Virus record (IMG/VR): IMGVR_UViG_3300042540_000446
Coordinates: 1-34,701 of that record
DNA: 34,701 nt
Origin: a virus
Direction: 5' to 3' (one strand)
Each line of letters starts with the position of its first letter. Positions within the stretch are counted from its first letter, which is position 1. Positions 32,365-34,701 of this stretch are shown piece by piece. The notes beneath the pieces were generated by a model. It was not told where the DNA came from and ran no database searches. It saw nothing but the letters and a program-made list of their open reading frames with translations. Both the position numbers and the translations under genes were made by a program.

Positions 32365-32609
32365 GACCGCTCCACGTACTGTGGCGACACCTTTACGAGC
32401 AACAGCGTCTCGAGCACCGGCCAGCGTTTGGCCAGCAAGCCGATTCCAGCATTGGCCAGCCCGGTCAGCACCACGATGATTGCGGCCTCGACGGCCAGCG
32501 ACTGGTCCGGCGTAAAGGCAACGCCCAGGTACTTCAGCAGGAACGCCGCCAGCCACGCCCAAACGGACGAGGCAGCGACGCGGACGAATCGGGTCAGGAT
32601 GTCAGACAT
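32361..32609 (-). CDS. Two-span holin-like membrane protein (82 aa)
   Basis: ATG 32609 overlaps the upstream stop as TAATG, with AGGTGG upstream. The 82-residue product has two membrane spans (SSVWAWLAAFLLKYLGVAF; AVEAAIIVVLTGLANAGIGL) and short charged ends. The size and topology fit class II or III holins, which time host lysis by opening the inner membrane. No sequence family is recognised, so the call is based on topology and position. Confidence 0.55.
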   Translation of the reverse strand: MSDILTRFVRVAASSVWAWLAAFLLKYLGVAFTPDQSLAVEAAIIVVLTGLANAGIGLLAKRWPVLETLLLVKVSPQYVERS

Positions 32610-32815
32610 TAAAACCACCTTTTGCGTTGTGCTGGTTCCCAGTATTTCTCAGCGTAATAACCCCGCATCCATGCAAGTCGCCGAATGCTTCCGCCCTTGT
32701 CGCTTGGCCACGGACAGCAGCTGCTATCCTTGCCAGTCAGGAATGCCTTTCGGCCTTCCCTTTCGTCGTCCTCGTAATTCACCAGCGGGCTGATTTCCCT
32801 TTCTTGAGTGGCCAT
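32609..32815 (-). CDS. Ribosome modulation factor (RMF)-like protein
   Basis: 68 residues from ATG 32815, with GGGAGG upstream. The core EGRKAFLTGKDSSCCPWPSD and RLAWMRGYYAEK follow the RMF/CrpP-type pattern G-x-x-A-x(3)-G ... C-P-[WY] ... W-x-x-G-[YW]. Cellular RMF dimerises ribosomes in hibernation. The phage version may bind ribosomes or host proteins late in infection, or act as a structural small protein. Its place within the lysis cassette is notable. The similarity is by pattern only. Confidence 0.55.
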   Translation of the reverse strand: MATQEREISPLVNYEDDEREGRKAFLTGKDSSCCPWPSDKGGSIRRLAWMRGYYAEKYWEPAQRKRWF

Positions 32816-32839
32816 CCGTTAGCCTCCCGCTTTGGATGG

Positions 32840-33517
32840 CTATCGCTTGCCCAGCAATCGACGGACTGCTGAACAAGTCCCAGCGCGAACCGGTGCGGTG
32901 ATGCTGGTCGCGTGTCCGTACACGTTTTTCAACTTCTTTTTGCACCAGACCGAACCGCCTGACACCACGCCGCAGACCTTGCCGGCTGCATTCACAACCG
33001 GCCCGCCGCTGTCACCGGGTATCGCCCAGGAGAAAAGCACTTGTGATTTTTCGGCAACGCCAGCCACCTTGGCCTTAAAGCATCGCAGTGGCCCGCCACC
33101 GCCGAATCCGCAGACGCTAACCTCTTCGCCTTCAGCCACGTCGTCGGCAACCTCGAGCACGCTGCAGCCTTCCGGCGTCTTGCAGTTGAGCACCGCCACG
33201 TCCGCTTCCTGGTCAATGCCTCGCAGCGTTGCGTTATTGGTGGCAGACCCGTCGTGGAAGCTGACGGTGAAAGACTGGTTGCCGCTGGCGATGTGTGCCG
33301 CGGTCAAAATGGCTGGCCCGTTATTGGCGGCCACGATGCACCCGGTTCCGGTGCCGCCGTCGCTGTTGCCGCGAACGACCACGACCGCACTTTCGACGCA
33401 CGGGTCGCACTGAACAAATTCCCAGAGGCCGGAATCCTTGCCGACTTGCCCCACAGCCTGCGAGACAAAAAGAGAAATGACGACCAAAGCTAATGCAGAC
33501 AGCTTGGCGAGATTCAC
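32840..33517 (-). CDS. Secreted trypsin-like serine protease
   Basis: 225 residues from GTG 33517 with AGGTG four bases upstream. A signal peptide (LAKLSALALVVISLFVSQAVG) is followed by the trypsin/chymotrypsin-fold triad: His75 in LTAAHIASG, Asp106 in DVAVLNC, Ser170 in PGDSGGPV. Ten Cys in the mature part suggest disulfides, consistent with export. It could cleave envelope or competitor proteins. A secreted S1 protease in a phage late operon is unusual. It opens the lysis cassette, just before the RMF-like gene. Confidence 0.85.
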   Translation of the reverse strand: MNLAKLSALALVVISLFVSQAVGQVGKDSGLWEFVQCDPCVESAVVVVRGNSDGGTGTGCIVAANNGPAILTAAHIASGNQSFTVSFHDGSATNNATLRGIDQEADVAVLNCKTPEGCSVLEVADDVAEGEEVSVCGFGGGGPLRCFKAKVAGVAEKSQVLFSWAIPGDSGGPVVNAAGKVCGVVSGGSVWCKKKLKNVYGHATSITAPVRAGTCSAVRRLLGKR

Positions 33518-33618
33518 GGATCACCTGCCTTTCGGGTTGGACTGCGAAACGCCATCCCCCGAATGGTAGCAAGTGAGTTCCCTGTTTTTGCGGTTGTCTT
33601 TTGTATACCGCAATAAAG

Positions 33619-33822
33619 TCAGATTTCGTCTCGCAAGATTTCTCGAGCCATCTTGTCAACGTGGTCGCAGCCGCTGACCGGACAGCGAAGGTATGCGACC
33701 GAACCGACGCTCGAGCGAACGTGAAGTCGCTCGCCATGAACTGGGCACCGCGGCCGGCCATGCGGCGACGTCACCCAGTGCTGTTTCGACTGCGGTTTCG
33801 CGGTTGTTTCTTCCGTGTTCAC
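33619..33822 (-). CDS. Small zinc-ribbon protein (67 aa)
   Basis: GTG 33822 with AGGAGG eight bases upstream. The 67-residue product has CPVHGERLHVRSSVGSVAYL then RCPVSGCDHVDK, a C-x-x-H/C-x(4)-C zinc-ribbon pattern, and a charged helical C-terminus. It may bind nucleic acid or act as a small transcription regulator of the late block that follows. Family assignment is not possible by eye. Confidence 0.58.
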   Translation of the reverse strand: MNTEETTAKPQSKQHWVTSPHGRPRCPVHGERLHVRSSVGSVAYLRCPVSGCDHVDKMAREILRDEI

Positions 33823-34055
33823 GATTCAGCCCTCCTGCGGCTTATGGCGTATTTTTTCCCGTCATTTATTGGCAAAATAGGTGGGGGGGTAGTGGGGAAC
33901 AAAAAACCGACGGGCGTAGGTAAAATCCGACCCAGTTTTTTGAACTTTTTTCCATACTCCAAGCTGTAATTTTGGCAGAAAGGACCCTCAAGCCGGGGGG
34001 GTGGGGGGGTCCCCCGTTAGCTATGGGGCGTTTTGCCCCATAGAGCTTTCGAGTT
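33823..34055. promoter_or_regulatory. Non-coding G-tract region with hairpin
   Basis: 233 bases without a convincing gene. It has G-runs at about 33881-33898 (GGGGGGG-TAGT-GGGG) and 33995-34010 (two G7 runs), plus CCCCC close by at 34011. A perfect hairpin follows, CTATGGGGC (34021-34029) and GCCCCATAG (34035-34043) with loop GTTTT. Long G-runs can form quadruplex structures. The place, just upstream of the late cassette, suits a late promoter, terminator or packaging site, but no -35/-10 pair or T-run was found. Confidence 0.4.
34021..34043. terminator. Hairpin downstream of the 34056 gene (candidate terminator)
   Basis: A perfect 9-base stem, CTATGGGGC/GCCCCATAG, with a 5-base loop lies 13 bases after the stop of the small minus-strand gene. 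It lacks a U-tract on either strand, so it may be a processing or pausing site rather than an intrinsic terminator. A binding site for a regulator is an alternative. Confidence 0.33.
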
Positions 34056-34262
34056 TTAGCCCGCATCTCGCCTCACCCTCCAGCACTGTTTCGGCATCTG
34101 CTCGATGCCGTAGTGTTTTCGCACGTCCCAGTACGCCAGCCGCTCTGACTCGTTCCGCCGCCACTCAGCCGACTTGTACTTCCAAAACGGATCGCTGCTG
34201 CAGCCTTCCTCGATGATGGCCGCTCGCTCTTCCCAAAGTTCGATGATGTCAGCCTCGGTCAT
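34056..34262 (-). CDS. Small hypothetical protein (68 aa)
   Basis: 68 residues (MTEADIIELWEERAAIIEEG onward) from ATG 34262, which overlaps the stop of the PD-(D/E)XK-like gene as ATGA. The product is helical, charged and Trp-rich (EWRRNESERLAYWDVRKHYG). Coupling supports translation. It might be a partner of the upstream nuclease-like protein; no family is recognised. Confidence 0.58.
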   Translation of the reverse strand: MTEADIIELWEERAAIIEEGCSSDPFWKYKSAEWRRNESERLAYWDVRKHYGIEQMPKQCWRVRRDAG

Positions 34263-34701
34263 TTGAATCTGGCGTATTTCGCGTCGCTAATTGAACGGTG
34301 ATAGTTGGGTGGAAGGCTCTTTGCTTGCCTTTTCAAAATGAGGCAATCAGCCACGCCTTTTGGGCCGAAGAACACCGTGCCAGGCAAGCACTCACATCCA
34401 ATGCGTATGCTGGTTTCAATTCCCTCGCTGCACCAAATGCAATTCTCAAACAACCCAGTGCCTAAGATTTCATTCCCAATTCCAGCCTTTGCAATCACTG
34501 TCATCCGATGCCTGTCTGGCGGACCTTCAGCCAACACGAACGGCCAGCCGGTTTTTTCCACAATGCCTTTGCCATCTGGCCACATCGTCTGCCGCCTGCC
34601 GCCACCAGCAAGCGGCTTGACTTCAAACCAAACGCCAAGCGAAGCCAGAAAGAAATCGGGAATTGCAATCTTCGTGGCCAATTGAATCCGTTCTGGCTCG
34701 T
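34259..34701 (-). CDS. Partial PD-(D/E)XK nuclease-like protein
   Basis: The frame is open to the right edge, so the N-terminus is missing; the TTG at 34681 is probably not the start. Reading from the edge: EPERIQLATKIAIPDFFLAS then LGVWFEVKP, with Pro-Asp followed about 11 residues later by Glu-x-Lys. This matches the core of PD-(D/E)XK-type phage proteins (PDFYLP...WVEVK). The rest has a Cys pair (CIWC) and the end RSISDAKYARFK. It probably acts on DNA; catalytic activity is not provable here. Confidence 0.62.
   Translation of the reverse strand, partial: EPERIQLATKIAIPDFFLASLGVWFEVKPLAGGGRRQTMWPDGKGIVEKTGWPFVLAEGPPDRHRMTVIAKAGIGNEILGTGLFENCIWCSEGIETSIRIGCECLPGTVFFGPKGVADCLILKRQAKSLPPNYHRSISDAKYARFK

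Noticed and set aside
1-34701. tRNA genes, CRISPR arrays, insertion sequences and integrase
   Set aside because: No cloverleaf-like sequence, spaced repeats, transposase or tyrosine/serine recombinase motifs were recognised by reading; a profile search would be needed to exclude diverged forms.

Overview
The window is most of a tailed-phage (siphophage-like) genome or prophage. Almost every gene reads leftward on the minus strand; the only convincing plus-strand gene is 7846..8112. Genes are very tightly packed, often with 4-base ATGA/GTGA or 5-base TAATG/TGATG stop-start overlaps and purine-rich ribosome binding sites, as in translationally coupled phage operons. No tRNA, rRNA, CRISPR array, insertion sequence, integrase or CI-like repressor was recognised. 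The host cannot be named from the sequence. The base composition is moderately GC-rich. Genes for exported proteins with signal peptides, a lysis region holding proteases but no recognisable peptidoglycan hydrolase, and Cys-rich virion proteins would suit a Gram-negative-type host with an unusual or protein-rich envelope (for example a planctomycete). That is inference only.

Layout in the direction of transcription (right to left). (1) 34701-33619: a PD-(D/E)XK-like protein cut by the window edge, a small hypothetical protein, a G-tract/hairpin non-coding stretch and a small zinc-ribbon protein. (2) 33517-30241: a candidate lysis/export cassette with a secreted trypsin-like protease, an RMF-like protein, two small membrane proteins (holin candidates), a secreted two-domain protein coupled to a papain-like protease, and one more membrane protein. 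(3) 30237-26449: adhesin/fibre genes, including a 759-residue protein with duplicated lectin-like modules. (4) 26414-18000: the head module, comprising large terminase, connector-type small genes, portal, ClpP-type prohead protease with a nested scaffold start, a decoration-like protein, major capsid protein and head closure protein. (5) 17990-13456: the tail module, comprising tail terminator, minor tail protein Z-like, tail tube, tail assembly chaperone G with a programmed -1 frameshift into T, and tape measure. (6) 13452-8331: distal tail and fibre-type structural genes, a Cys-rich small protein and an HTH-metallophosphoesterase.

A roughly 500-base divergent control region (about 7343-7845) with repeated CCCGC/GCGGG motifs and a long inverted repeat separates the late block from the leftward early block (7584 to 1). 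The early block holds HTH proteins, several small hypotheticals, a low-GC GIY-YIG nuclease-like gene, a small PnuC-like membrane protein, an SNF2-type helicase, a DNA methyltransferase and a RecE-like exonuclease/RecT annealing pair for recombination-based replication. A further partial gene runs off the left edge.

The strongest points are the tail chaperone frameshift (A AAA AAC heptamer plus hairpin, with an open extension rich in Cys pairs), the nested scaffold, the insertion of a low-GC lectin-like module inside a LamG-like domain, and the protease-based lysis/export cassette.
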